Shown: positions 33,027 to 41,514 of the stretch, piece by piece
Layout: each line of letters begins with the position of its first letter
Position numbering within the stretch: the stretch's first letter is position 1
Assembly (NCBI RefSeq): GCF_001921205.1
Contig: NZ_MSIE01000030.1
Coordinates: 62,001-126,000 of the forward strand
Direction of reading: 5' to 3'
Origin: Actinophytocola xanthii
Lineage (GTDB): Bacteria; Actinomycetota; Actinomycetes; Mycobacteriales; Pseudonocardiaceae
DNA: 64,000 nucleotides
Notes under the pieces: generated by a model
Seen by the model: only the letters and a program-made list of their open reading frames with translations
What the model was told of the DNA's origin: nothing
The model's database searches: none
Made by a program: the position numbers and the translations under genes

Positions 33027-33057
33027 CGGGGCGGCCGGGGTTCACCCGGCCGCCCCG
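33027..33057 (-). terminator. 13-bp hairpin between rhaS and rhaM
   Basis: A perfect 13-bp stem (33027-33039 with 33045-33057) and a 5-nt loop lie between the binding-protein stop and the rhaM ribosome site. No second operator follows it, so it more likely attenuates read-through or stabilises the binding-protein message than ends the operon. Confidence 0.55.
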
Positions 33058-33074
33058 CTCTCCCTTGGAAGGGA

Positions 33075-34157
33075 CTAGAAGTCGAAGTCGTCGATGTTGT
33101 TCGCGTCGAACACGGTCGGCGGGCCGAGGACGATCTCACCGTCCGCGCCGATCTCGTACTCGCCGAGCTTGCCCGCCTCGAACTTCTCGCCCTCCTTGCC
33201 GGTGATCTGACCGGAGACAAGCGCGACGCCGGCGTAGGCGGCCAGGTAGCCGATGTCGGCCGGGTTCCACAGCGCGAACTCCTTGACCGTGCCGTCCTTG
33301 ATGTACTCCCGCATCTGGTTCGGCGTACCGAGGCCGGTGATCGCGACCTTGCCCTTGTAGTTGGAGGAGCTGACGTAGCGGGAGGCCGCGGCGATGCCGA
33401 CGGTGGTCGGCGAGACGATCACCTTGAGGTTCGGGTAGGACTGCAGCAGGCCCTGGGCCTCCTGGAAGGACTTCTGGTCCTCGTCGTTCCCGTAGGCGAT
33501 CTTCACCAGCTTCAGGTCCTTGTTCTCCGGCTTCGCCAGCTCGGTCTTCATCACGTCGATCCAGGCGTTCTGGTTGGTGGCGTTCGCGGTCGCCGAGAGG
33601 ATCGCGATCTCGCCCGAGCCGCCGGCGAGCTTGCTCGCCATCTCGACGAGCTTCTCGCCGATGCCCTGGGTCGTGGCCTGGTTGATGAACACGTCGCGGC
33701 AGTCCTTGGCCGCGTCCGAGTCGAACGCGACGACCTTGATGCCGGAGCTGCGGGCCTGGTTGAGCGACGGGCAGACCGCGTTCGGGTCGTTGGCGGCGAT
33801 GCCGATGACGTCCTGCTGCTGCTGGATCAGCGTGTTGATGTAGCTGACCTGGGAGGACGCGCTGGCGTCGTTCGGGCCGACGAGCTTGTACTCGCCCTTG
33901 AGCTCACCCAGCGCCTCCTCACCCCCGCTGACCTCGATGTCGCTGTAGGGGTTGTTGAGCTGCTTGGGCAGGAACGCCATCTTGACGCCCTCCTGCAGCT
34001 CGGCCTCGGGGTCGGCGGTCCCGGTTGCCTGCGAGCCGCCGCCCTGGTCGTCGGAGGAGTCGTTCTTGGTCGTCCCACCGCACGCGGTGAGCGCGACGGC
34101 CAGTGAGGCCGCCGACAGGAGTGCGGTGAGGACGCGAGTGGTCCGGAATCGGGACAT
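33075..34157 (-). CDS. rhaS: Rhamnose ABC transporter substrate-binding lipoprotein
   Basis: The protein has 360 residues with a lipoprotein signal (basic SRFRTTR, hydrophobic core, lipobox LTAC with Cys26). A Gly/Ser/Asp-rich linker precedes the periplasmic-binding-protein type 1 fold. AFLPKQLNNPYSDIEVSGG and VIGIAANDPNAVCPSLNQA are close to rhamnose-binding RhaS proteins. It captures L-rhamnose at the membrane for the RhaP/Q/T importer. ATG 34157 is preceded by AAAGGCGA; the longer upstream frame is not coding. Confidence 0.87.
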   Translation of the reverse strand: MSRFRTTRVLTALLSAASLAVALTACGGTTKNDSSDDQGGGSQATGTADPEAELQEGVKMAFLPKQLNNPYSDIEVSGGEEALGELKGEYKLVGPNDASASSQVSYINTLIQQQQDVIGIAANDPNAVCPSLNQARSSGIKVVAFDSDAAKDCRDVFINQATTQGIGEKLVEMASKLAGGSGEIAILSATANATNQNAWIDVMKTELAKPENKDLKLVKIAYGNDEDQKSFQEAQGLLQSYPNLKVIVSPTTVGIAAASRYVSSSNYKGKVAITGLGTPNQMREYIKDGTVKEFALWNPADIGYLAAYAGVALVSGQITGKEGEKFEAGKLGEYEIGADGEIVLGPPTVFDANNIDDFDF

Positions 34158-34204
34158 CGATGTCGCCTTTCTCGACGCGGGGACGTCTGGGGGATCGGTC
34201 AGGG

Positions 34205-35239
34205 TCAGGGCGCTGGAGGAGTCGCTGGTTGGGGGATCGGGGTTCGCCGCAGCCGCCTGCGTTGCGCGGCGGTGCGGACCGAGCGGCTGATGTTGGGCAG
34301 CAGCACGGAGACGATCAGGAGTGCGCCGGTCACGATGTTGAGCGCCTCGTTGGTCACGTCCTCGAGGCGCAGCGCGTTCTGCAGGGTCGCCAGCAGCAGC
34401 ACGCCGGCGAGCACGCCGGGCATGGTGCCCCTGCCGCCGAAGATCGACACGCCGCCGAGGAGCACAGCGGCGACGACGGCGAGCTCCAGTCCGAGGCCGT
34501 TGTCCGCCCGGGCGCTGGAGTAACGCAGGGTCCACAGCACACCGGCAAGACCGGCGACCGCGCCGCTCGCCACGAACAGCCAGAACTTCAGCCGGTCCAC
34601 CCGGACGCCGGAGAACCGGGCGGCCTGCTCGCCGGCACCGGCCGCGAACACGGCCCGGCCGACCGGGGTCGCATGCAGGACCACGGTGAAGACCGCGGCG
34701 AGGAGCAGCAGGGGGAGCAGGACGTTGGGTATCGCGGTGTCTGCGACGGTCCCGGTGACCCACGTGGTGAACACCACCGGGAAGTCGGCCACCGCCGACT
34801 CACCGAGCACGACCAGCGCGAGCCCGCGGAACAGGGCGAGCGTGCCGATCGTGACCGCCAGCGAGGGCAGCCTGAACACGGTCACGAACACCCCGTTCAC
34901 CGCACCGAGCACCGCGCCGAGCAGGACGCACAGCGGAATGATCGTCTCGATCGCCATCCCGCTGTTCCACAGCGAGCCCATCACCGCGGAGGTGAGGCCG
35001 AGCGTGCTGGCCACCGACAGGTCGATCTCGCCGGTCACGATGATCAGCGTCATCGGCAGCGCCAGCAGCGCGATCGGCAGCAGGTCCAGCACCATGAAGG
35101 TGACGTTGTTGCTGGTGCCGAACCCGTCCACAGCGGCGGCGGCGACGACCAGGGCCACCACCGCCACCAGGATGACGGCACCGTCCCAGCTGGCCAGCCG
35201 GGTGAACGACCCGCGCAGGCGGTTCTCGCTACCGGACAT
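34205..35239 (-). CDS. rhaQ: Rhamnose ABC transporter permease
   Basis: This 344-residue RbsC-type permease has about nine hydrophobic segments. LIIVTGEIDLSVAS and LGGVSIFGGRGTMPGVLAG are the characteristic loop and coupling-helix regions of the sugar CUT2 family. Its ATG lies 11 bp inside the preceding permease gene, so the two are co-translated. The P/Q letter assignment is by gene order only. Confidence 0.85.
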   Translation of the reverse strand: MSGSENRLRGSFTRLASWDGAVILVAVVALVVAAAAVDGFGTSNNVTFMVLDLLPIALLALPMTLIIVTGEIDLSVASTLGLTSAVMGSLWNSGMAIETIIPLCVLLGAVLGAVNGVFVTVFRLPSLAVTIGTLALFRGLALVVLGESAVADFPVVFTTWVTGTVADTAIPNVLLPLLLLAAVFTVVLHATPVGRAVFAAGAGEQAARFSGVRVDRLKFWLFVASGAVAGLAGVLWTLRYSSARADNGLGLELAVVAAVLLGGVSIFGGRGTMPGVLAGVLLLATLQNALRLEDVTNEALNIVTGALLIVSVLLPNISRSVRTAAQRRRLRRTPIPQPATPPAP

Positions 35240-36278
35240 GGGAGTTCCTCTTCTTCAGCGCTCGGGCGGTGCGTGCGGCGACCAGCCGGTCCACCCCGAT
35301 GGCGAACAGGATCAGCGCGCCGACGATGGCGTTCTGCCAGAACTGGTTGATGTCGAGTACGGCCAGGGAGTTGCCGATGACGGTGAGCAGCAGCGCGCCG
35401 AGCGCCGCTCCCCAGACGGTGCCGCTGCCGCCGAACACGGCGACGCCGCCGACCACTGCCGCGGCGACGACCTCGAGCTCGTCGCCGGTGCCCGCGGCCG
35501 CGTCGATCGTGCCGAACCGGATCGCGAACAGCACGCCGGCGAGCCCGGCGAGCGCACCGCTGACCGTGAAGGCGCCGAGGAGGTTGCGGCCGACACTGAT
35601 CCCCGCGAGCATCGCGGCCTCCGGGTTGGAGCCCATCGCGTACAGTTCGCGGCCCACCCGGTAGTTCCGCAGCAACACCCCGGCCGCCACGGTGACCAGC
35701 AGCGCGATGAGCACCAGCCACGGCACGCCGAGCAGGGTCTCGTTGGCGAACGACAGGAACGAGCGCGGCAGCTCGTCCGCGGTGATCTGCTGACCGCCCG
35801 CCCAGAGGTAGGTCACGCCGCGGAACATGTAGAGCGTGCCGAGGGTGACCACCAGCGCCGGCACCTGCCCGTAGCGGACCAGCACCGCGTTCACCATCCC
35901 GCAGACCCCGCCGATCGCCATGCCCAGCAGCAGCGCGAACGGCAGCGGCAGCCCGGGGTTGTCCTGGACCACCGTCCCGACCGCGAACGCGGTCAGGCCG
36001 AGCACCGAGCCGACCGAGAGGTCGATGTTGCGGGTGACGATCACGATCGTCTGGCCGACCGCGAGCACGGCCAGGATCGACGCGCCGAGCAGGATGTCCC
36101 GCACGCTCTGGGCGGACAGGAACCGCGGGTTGGCGATCGTGGTGTACGCGACGAGGATGGCGAGAGCCACCACGATTCCCAGCTCGCGCGCCCGCAGGAC
36201 CGCGGCCAGCGGATTACGCCCCGAGGACCCGGACGAGGAGGCGGCACTGCCCGCGGGGCGGGTGCGCACCGTGCTCAT
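35229..36278 (-). CDS. rhaP: Rhamnose ABC transporter permease
   Basis: This 349-residue CUT2 permease is paired with the next gene to form a heterodimeric channel. [18 protein letters not shown] and [20 protein letters not shown] match the same loops as its partner. A Ser/Gly-rich ~28-residue cytoplasmic head precedes the first helix. ATG 36278 follows AGGAGG and overlaps the ATPase stop (ATGA). Confidence 0.86.
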   Translation of the reverse strand: MSTVRTRPAGSAASSSGSSGRNPLAAVLRARELGIVVALAILVAYTTIANPRFLSAQSVRDILLGASILAVLAVGQTIVIVTRNIDLSVGSVLGLTAFAVGTVVQDNPGLPLPFALLLGMAIGGVCGMVNAVLVRYGQVPALVVTLGTLYMFRGVTYLWAGGQQITADELPRSFLSFANETLLGVPWLVLIALLVTVAAGVLLRNYRVGRELYAMGSNPEAAMLAGISVGRNLLGAFTVSGALAGLAGVLFAIRFGTIDAAAGTGDELEVVAAAVVGGVAVFGGSGTVWGAALGALLLTVIGNSLAVLDINQFWQNAIVGALILFAIGVDRLVAARTARALKKRNSHVR

Positions 36279-37786
36279 GTGTTGGCCTCCTGACCCATGG
36301 CTGCGAACATGATCGACTCCTCGGTCGCCCGCGGGCGGGGGATGTCCGCGGCGATCCGCCCCTCGCGCATGACCAGCACGCGGTCGGCCATGCCGAGCAC
36401 CTCGGGCAGCTCGGAGGACACCATCAGCACCGCGACACCCTCCGCGGCGAGCGTGGACATCAACCGGTGCACCTCGGCCTTGGTCCCCACGTCGATGCCG
36501 CGGGTTGGCTCGTCGACGATGAGCACGCGCGGGGACGTGGACAGCCACTTGGCCAGCACGACCTTCTGCTGGTTGCCGCCCGAGAGCGTGCCGACCGGGT
36601 CGGTGAGCCGGCCGTACCTGGTCCGCAGCCGCTCGGTCCACCGACCGGCCTCACGGCGCTCCCCGCCGCCGCCCAGCAGGCCGAGCCTGGCGAGCGCGCC
36701 CGCGCGGGGGAGCGTGACGTTGCGCTGGATCGACAGGTCCATCACCAGGCCCTGCTGGCGCCGGTCCTCGGGAACGAGCGCCATCCCGGCGGCCATCGCC
36801 GACCTCGGGTCGCCCGGCCGTACCCGTTTTCCGTTCACCCGGACAGCTCCCGAGTCCCGTCCGTCCACACCAAACACCGCTTGTACCACTTCGGACCGTC
36901 CGGATCCGACCAGACCGGCGAGCGCGACGATCTCCCCCGCGCGAACGGTGAACGACACGTCGCGGAAGACGCCCTCCCTGGACAGGTCCTCGACCTCGAG
37001 CACGACGGCGCCCGGTTCGACGTCCTGCTTGGGAAACAGCGCGTCGAGGTCGCGGCCGACCATGCGACGGACCATCTCGTCCACGGTGAGGTCGCGGACG
37101 AGGTCGGTGGAGACGTGCGCGCCGTCGCGCATGATGGTCACCCGCTCGCAGAGCTCGGTGATCTCCTCGAAGCGGTGGGAGATGAACAGGACGGCAGCGC
37201 CCTCGTCGCGCAACGTCCGCACCACGGCGAACAACCGCTCGACCTCCACAGCGGACAGAGCGGCGGTCGGCTCGTCCATGATCAGCACGCTGGCACTGCC
37301 GCCGATCGCCTTGGCGATCTCGACGATCTGCTGGTCGGCGATCGACAGGCCGCGGGCGGGCCGCTCCGGGTCGATGCGCACGCCGAGCCGGGAGAACAGC
37401 TCGGCCGCCTCGCGGCGGACCCGGCCCCGGTCGATGGCGCCGAACCGCCCGCGCGGCTGACGGCCCATCGCGATGTTCTCGGCGACGGACAGATCGGGGA
37501 ACAGGGTGGGTTCCTGGTAGATCACCGCGATCCCGGCCGCCTTGGCGTCGGCGGGGCCGGCGAACGCGGCCTCCTCGCCGGACACGAGCAGCGTGCCGGT
37601 GTCCGGTTGGTGCACACCGGCCAGCATCTTCACGATCGTCGACTTGCCGGCGCCGTTCTCGCCGACCAGCGCGTGGACCTCGCCGGGGTACAGCGGGAAG
37701 GAGCAGCCGCGGACGGCAGCCACGGCGCTGAAGGACTTGGCGACGTCGCGAACCTCCAGCAGCGGAGTGGCGTCCTGCCGCGTCAT
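36275..37786 (-). CDS. rhaT: Rhamnose ABC transporter ATP-binding protein (two NBDs)
   Basis: The protein has 503 residues with tandem ATPase domains, as in RbsA/XylG. NBD1 has an intact Walker A (GENGAGKST), a [14 protein letters not shown] signature region and Walker [16 protein letters not shown]2 has a degenerate Walker A (GLVGSGRSE) but a clear [15 protein letters not shown] and [12 protein letters not shown], the usual asymmetry. It energises rhamnose import. ATG 37786 follows GGGAGGTG. It is the first gene downstream of the main rha operator. Confidence 0.88.
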   Translation of the reverse strand: MTRQDATPLLEVRDVAKSFSAVAAVRGCSFPLYPGEVHALVGENGAGKSTIVKMLAGVHQPDTGTLLVSGEEAAFAGPADAKAAGIAVIYQEPTLFPDLSVAENIAMGRQPRGRFGAIDRGRVRREAAELFSRLGVRIDPERPARGLSIADQQIVEIAKAIGGSASVLIMDEPTAALSAVEVERLFAVVRTLRDEGAAVLFISHRFEEITELCERVTIMRDGAHVSTDLVRDLTVDEMVRRMVGRDLDALFPKQDVEPGAVVLEVEDLSREGVFRDVSFTVRAGEIVALAGLVGSGRSEVVQAVFGVDGRDSGAVRVNGKRVRPGDPRSAMAAGMALVPEDRRQQGLVMDLSIQRNVTLPRAGALARLGLLGGGGERREAGRWTERLRTRYGRLTDPVGTLSGGNQQKVVLAKWLSTSPRVLIVDEPTRGIDVGTKAEVHRLMSTLAAEGVAVLMVSSELPEVLGMADRVLVMREGRIAADIPRPRATEESIMFAAMGQEANT

Positions 37787-37805
37787 CGCGGCACCTCCCG
37801 GTGAA

Positions 37806-37861
37806 TGAAAGGTTTCAATTGAGCTGTCCGGAACGTATATGTCCCCCGTCACAACCGTCAA
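37806..37861 (-). promoter_or_regulatory. Main rha operon promoter and operator
   Basis: On the minus strand -35 TTGACG (37856-37861), 16 bp, -10 TATACG (37834-37839). The operator TGAAAGGTTTCA (37806-37817), with perfect TGAAA/TTTCA arms around a GG centre, lies about 10-20 bp after the start point. A roadblock or initiation repressor at this place would control the whole transport and catabolic block. It shares arms with the site upstream of the GH78 at 24073. Confidence 0.7.
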
Positions 37862-37937
37862 GACACGGGCGGCTAACGGTTGCGTTGTACCAGCTCTACC
37901 GATTCCCGATCACGCAACGCTAGACTTCGGCCGGTCT

Positions 37938-37950
37938 GCGTAACGTTTCA
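37938..37950 (+). promoter_or_regulatory. Operator-like site in front of the LacI gene
   Basis: GCGTAACGTTTCA (37938-37950), followed by ACG, matches the rha palindrome over its right half, with two mismatches in the left arm. It sits 18 bp before the regulator start and downstream of a TAGACT -10-like hexamer (37921-37926). Autoregulation is likely. Confidence 0.5.
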
Positions 37951-37967
37951 ACGAGGGGCGGCGGGAG

Positions 37968-38996
37968 ATGGTGGCGTCCGGCGAGCACCGCGCGGTGAGC
38001 GTGCGGGATGTCGCCGCGCTGGCCAAGGTGTCGCTCGGCACGGTCTCGAACGTGCTGAACCACCCGGAGGCGGTCAGCGCCGCCACCCAGGCCAGGGTGC
38101 AGGCGGCGATGGCGGAGCTGGGGTTCGTGCGCAACGAGTCGGCCCGGCAGCTGCGGGCGGGTCGCAGCCGGACCCTCGGCTACGTGATGCTCGACGGGAG
38201 CAACCCGTTCTTCACCGACGTCGCGCGGGGCATCGAGGAGGAGGCCGAGGCCAACGACCTGTCGCTGTACATGTGCAACAGCGACAACCGCGCCGAGCGG
38301 GAGCTGTCCTACCTGAGCAGGCTGGAGCAGCAGCGGGTGCAGGGCATCCTGATCACTCCGTCCGACGCGAACGCCCCGATCCTGGACGAGCTGCCCCGGC
38401 GCGGCACCCCGCTGGTGATCGTCGACCGCACGCGCGAGGCGGACACCCACTGCTCGGTGGCCGTGGACGACGTGCTGGGCGGGGAGCTGGCGGTGGACCA
38501 CCTCGTCGAGCTGGGGCACGAACGGATTGCGTTCGTCGGCGGACCGACCTCCATCGGCCAGGTCCGCGAACGCCGGGAGGGGGCGTTCAAGGCGCTCGCC
38601 AAGGCCGGGCTCGACCCGGACCGGCTCGTCGAGGTCGAGACGAACGGGCTGACGGTCGCCGAGGGGCGCGGCGCGGGGGAGCGGCTGGCCGGCCTGCCCG
38701 TCCGCGGCCGGCCCAGCGCGGTGTTCTGCGCCAACGACCTGCTCGCGCTCGGCCTGCTCCAGCAGTGCGTCAGCATGCGGATCCGGGTGCCCGAGGACCT
38801 CGCGATCGTGGGGTACGACGACATCGAGTTCGCCAGCGCCGCCGCGGTCCCGCTGACCTCGGTCCGCCAGCCCCGCCGCCAGCTCGGGCGCACCGCCGCG
38901 GCGCTGCTGCTGCGCGAGACGCGCGACCGGGACCACCGCCACGAGAAGGTGCTGTTCACCCCCGAACTGGTAGTCCGCAGGTCGACCCGGAGCTAG
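37968..38996 (+). CDS. LacI-family regulator (probable rhamnose regulon repressor)
   Basis: The protein has 342 residues. The helix-turn-helix SVRDVAALAKVSLGTVSNVLN is near the N-terminus and the hinge helix follows at ARQLRAG. The sugar-binding core has LDGSNPFFTDVARGI, VDDVLGGELAVDHLVELGH and VGYDDIEFASAA. It is divergent from rhaT, and the TGAAACGTTTCA-type sites in this window flank or precede rha functions, so L-rhamnose or a derivative is the expected inducer. ATG 37968 is used with GAGGGG 9 bp upstream; a GTG three bases later is possible. Confidence 0.82.
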   Translation: MVASGEHRAVSVRDVAALAKVSLGTVSNVLNHPEAVSAATQARVQAAMAELGFVRNESARQLRAGRSRTLGYVMLDGSNPFFTDVARGIEEEAEANDLSLYMCNSDNRAERELSYLSRLEQQRVQGILITPSDANAPILDELPRRGTPLVIVDRTREADTHCSVAVDDVLGGELAVDHLVELGHERIAFVGGPTSIGQVRERREGAFKALAKAGLDPDRLVEVETNGLTVAEGRGAGERLAGLPVRGRPSAVFCANDLLALGLLQQCVSMRIRVPEDLAIVGYDDIEFASAAAVPLTSVRQPRRQLGRTAAALLLRETRDRDHRHEKVLFTPELVVRRSTRS

Positions 38997-39012
38997 GTAC
39001 AGCTAGGGCGCG

Positions 39013-39822
39013 TCACTGGCCGCCGAGGCGCGCGGCCAGCCGCTGCGCCTCGAGCCGGGTGAACCCGTCCGTGCCACCGGAGATCGTTGTCGTCCCGCCG
39101 GTCACGGCCTCCCTGATCTCCGGCGCGGAGACCACCTCGGTGTCCACCAGGAACGCCACCTGCCGCCCCACGGCGTCGGCGGTGAAGTCCGCCCAGACCG
39201 TGCTCCCGGTGGACGTGAACGTCACGTCGACCACGTAGCCGGTGCCGCTCTCCTCCCGCCTTGCCTCGGCGCGGGCGATCTCCTCACCGGTCAGCAGCAC
39301 CGGCTCGAGGACGTAGACCACCGCGTCGTCCTGGTCGCAGGCCACCAGCGGGAGGGCGGGGTCGTCCTGGCCCCGCAGGGGGTCCTGGGCGGCGCAGTCC
39401 ATCGCGTCGGCGGCGGCCTGGACGGCGAGGAGGTCGTCGACGTCGAACCGCTGCCGCGAGGGCTCGGCCGGTGCGGTGCCAATGGGTGACGGCGTCGCTG
39501 AGGCCGACGCCGATGCCGATGCCGATGCCGACGCTGAGGCCGACGCGGAGGTTGATGGCGTGGCGGAGGCCGATGCGGAGGCTGATGGCGTGGCGGAGGG
39601 TGGAGCCGTCGGATATGGAGCCGGCGGGTACGTCGAGGACGGCGGGGCCGCCTGGTCGGCGGGGACGGTGTGGAGCACCGGGCGGAACCGCACCGAGGCG
39701 GGCTCCGGGGCCTCCTCCGCCTCCCCGCGCCGGTCGACGGTACAGGCGGTCAGGCCGGCGACCAGGCCCGCGAGCACGGTCGCCGCCAGCAGCCGGCGTA
39801 CCGGTGGTGTCGTTCCGGTCAT
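39013..39822 (-). CDS. Lipoprotein with SecD P1-head-like domain
   Basis: The protein has 269 residues. A lipoprotein signal (VRRLLAATVLAG, lipobox LTAC with Cys27) precedes a ~70-residue Pro/Ser/Ala linker of alternating Ser-Ala. The C-terminal ~100 residues resemble the periplasmic P1 head of the SecD translocase subunit (VAFLVDTEVVSAPEIREAV, then GFTRLEAQRLAARL). The SecD transmembrane bundle is absent. It would be an extracytoplasmic, membrane-anchored protein of unknown function. A role aiding secretion or folding is only inference. It converges with the LacI gene across 16 bp. Confidence 0.72.
   Translation of the reverse strand: MTGTTPPVRRLLAATVLAGLVAGLTACTVDRRGEAEEAPEPASVRFRPVLHTVPADQAAPPSSTYPPAPYPTAPPSATPSASASASATPSTSASASASASASASASASATPSPIGTAPAEPSRQRFDVDDLLAVQAAADAMDCAAQDPLRGQDDPALPLVACDQDDAVVYVLEPVLLTGEEIARAEARREESGTGYVVDVTFTSTGSTVWADFTADAVGRQVAFLVDTEVVSAPEIREAVTGGTTTISGGTDGFTRLEAQRLAARLGGQ
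39540..39599. repeat. Tandem 30-bp repeat inside the lipoprotein linker
   Basis: Two adjacent 30-bp units (39540-39569 and 39570-39599) differ at two positions and encode Ser-Ala/Thr-Pro linker. Shorter 6-bp GCCGAT-like iterations continue to about 39494. Copy number probably varies between strains. Confidence 0.7.
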
Positions 39823-39925
39823 GTCACATCCCCAGGTTCGCGGTGTCCTCACCCCCGCATGCCTGGGAAACGTAACGGCGTGGCGGCCGATCCGCGACTG
39901 CCGGACGGGGGACGGCCGCGAGGAC

Positions 39926-39963
39926 GCCGTCACCGGCGGTGCGAGGAGGTCACCGGTGACGGC
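39926..39963 (-). terminator. 11-bp hairpin downstream of the CBM42-GH43 gene
   Basis: GCCGTCACCGG (39926-39936) pairs perfectly with 39953-39963 around a 16-nt loop, 68 bp beyond the GH43 stop and ~100 bp upstream of the lipoprotein start. It could end the GH43 transcript. Confidence 0.35.
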
Positions 39964-40030
39964 GGCCCGCGGGCCGCGCCACCCCGACGGGTGGCGTTGT
40001 CCGATCATGGGGTACCAGGCGAGGGCCGCC

Positions 40031-41407
40031 TCAGTAGCCGATACGGAACGTCGCGTCGGCCCGGTCGGTGGCGGTGCTGACCGGGTCGACGCGGAGCAGG
40101 TAGCCCGCGTGCCGGAGGTGGCGGTCGGGGAGGTTGTGCGAGCGGAACGAGGTCCATGCCGCGTCGGCCAGGCCGGCGACGCGGTGGAAGGTGGCGTCGG
40201 CGGCGAAGCCCGTGCTGCCGTCGTTCGCGGCGAGGCCGACCGCGTAGTTGGCGTGGCGGAGGTAGCGGTCGGGGTAGTTGACCGAGCGGAAGGAGACCCC
40301 CGCCGGGTCGGCCAGCCCGGGGACCAGGCGCCACTGGGAGTCCTGGTACGGGTCGAACGGGTAGGGGTCGATCCGCCCGACGTTGTCGGCGTGGCGGACC
40401 AGCCGGTCGGGGAAGTTGAACGACTTGACCCGGTTCCAGTCCGGTGCGCCCCAGCGGGACAGCAGGGCGGCGTGTTCGGCCGCGGTGATCGGGCAGATCG
40501 TGGGGTGCTTGGCGTTGAGCGGCTGGGTGTACTGCGCCTTGGTCAGCGCGCTCCAGGCGTCCTGGCTGATGTCACCGCTGCGCCAGGCGTACAGCTCGCC
40601 GTTGACCGGGGAGTACGAGTCGCCCCACAGGAACCACTCGTTGCGGTCGTTGGCCTTGACGATGATCGGCGCCTCGATCCCGCCGCTGACCACCCCGCCG
40701 GTGTAGGTGGTGAAGCTGCGCGGGTTGAGCGTGCTCGAGCGGGCACCGTAGAGCCGGCCGTCGACGAAGCTCTTGTAGTACAGGTAGTTCACGCCGTTTC
40801 CGAGGTGGACCGTCCCGTCCAGGACGTTGAACCCGGGGTCGAAGAAGAGCTGTGGGCTGCCGACCGAGACGAAGTCGGTGGTGTAGTTCACCCAGAACCC
40901 GTCGCGTCCACCGCTGTTGGCCGAGTAGATGATGCCGTAGCTGCCCCGTGCTGCGTCCCAGAACGCTTCGGGAGCCCAGGTGTGGGTGGGCATGGTGTGC
41001 ATCCGCAGTCTCCGGTACCCGGTGAACGAGCGCAGGTCCGCGGAGTCCCAGGCGTGGATGTACTGGTTCTGCTGGGTGAAGTCCGTGCCGTTGAGATCGG
41101 TGGCCAGGACCACGAACCCGCCGGTCTGCTTGCGCATGATGAACGGGTCACGCAGCCCGCCGGTGCCGGCCGTGGGGGTCGCGACGGGGTTGTTCCCGTT
41201 CAGCGGGGTCCAGTTCAGACCGTCGGTGCTGATCGCGAGGTGCAGTGCGTAACGGTCGCCCAGCCGGTTGGGCGACTCGGTGAAGTAGCCCATGACGTAG
41301 GCGGCGTCGCCGGGTGCGGCCGCGGCCGTCCCGTTCCCGACACCGGCCCGGGCCAGTGCCGCGGTGGCCAGCCCGCCGGCCAGCAGGGTGCGTCGTCGCA
41401 GCTGCAT
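40031..41407 (-). CDS. Tat-secreted GH43 arabinosidase with AbfB (CBM42) domain
   Basis: The protein has 458 residues. A Tat signal (QLRRRTLLAGG, cleavage near AAA-APG) precedes a five-bladed propeller at about 35-310, with GLRDPFIMRK carrying the GH43 base Asp, THTWAPEAFWD and SGGIEAPIIVK with the acid Glu. The C-terminal ~130 residues are an AbfB beta-trefoil: three repeats of S-(F/V)-x-x-P-D-R-x-x-R-H mark arabinofuranose-binding CBM42. It should act on arabinan or arabinoxylan side chains outside the cell. It follows the second GH43 on the same strand after 107 bp. Confidence 0.85.
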   Translation of the reverse strand: MQLRRRTLLAGGLATAALARAGVGNGTAAAAPGDAAYVMGYFTESPNRLGDRYALHLAISTDGLNWTPLNGNNPVATPTAGTGGLRDPFIMRKQTGGFVVLATDLNGTDFTQQNQYIHAWDSADLRSFTGYRRLRMHTMPTHTWAPEAFWDAARGSYGIIYSANSGGRDGFWVNYTTDFVSVGSPQLFFDPGFNVLDGTVHLGNGVNYLYYKSFVDGRLYGARSSTLNPRSFTTYTGGVVSGGIEAPIIVKANDRNEWFLWGDSYSPVNGELYAWRSGDISQDAWSALTKAQYTQPLNAKHPTICPITAAEHAALLSRWGAPDWNRVKSFNFPDRLVRHADNVGRIDPYPFDPYQDSQWRLVPGLADPAGVSFRSVNYPDRYLRHANYAVGLAANDGSTGFAADATFHRVAGLADAAWTSFRSHNLPDRHLRHAGYLLRVDPVSTATDRADATFRIGY

Positions 41408-41514
41408 GTGTCGTCCAGTCTTCGCTCGTGGTTCGGGACGGAGGGGTGACGGGCGAGGGCGGCCCGGAGGAAGCCGCCCCCGCCCCCCGCGGGGCGCCGT
41501 TGACCCGCGGACGA

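Noticed and set aside
39494-39600. Short repeats as a CRISPR array
   Set aside because: Units are contiguous without unique spacers and lie in frame in a protein linker.
39476-41449. Long plus-strand frame beginning with alternating Asp-Ala
   Set aside because: It is antisense to the lipoprotein and GH43 genes; the acidic repeat is the reverse reading of the Ser-Ala linker and the rest lacks any domain.
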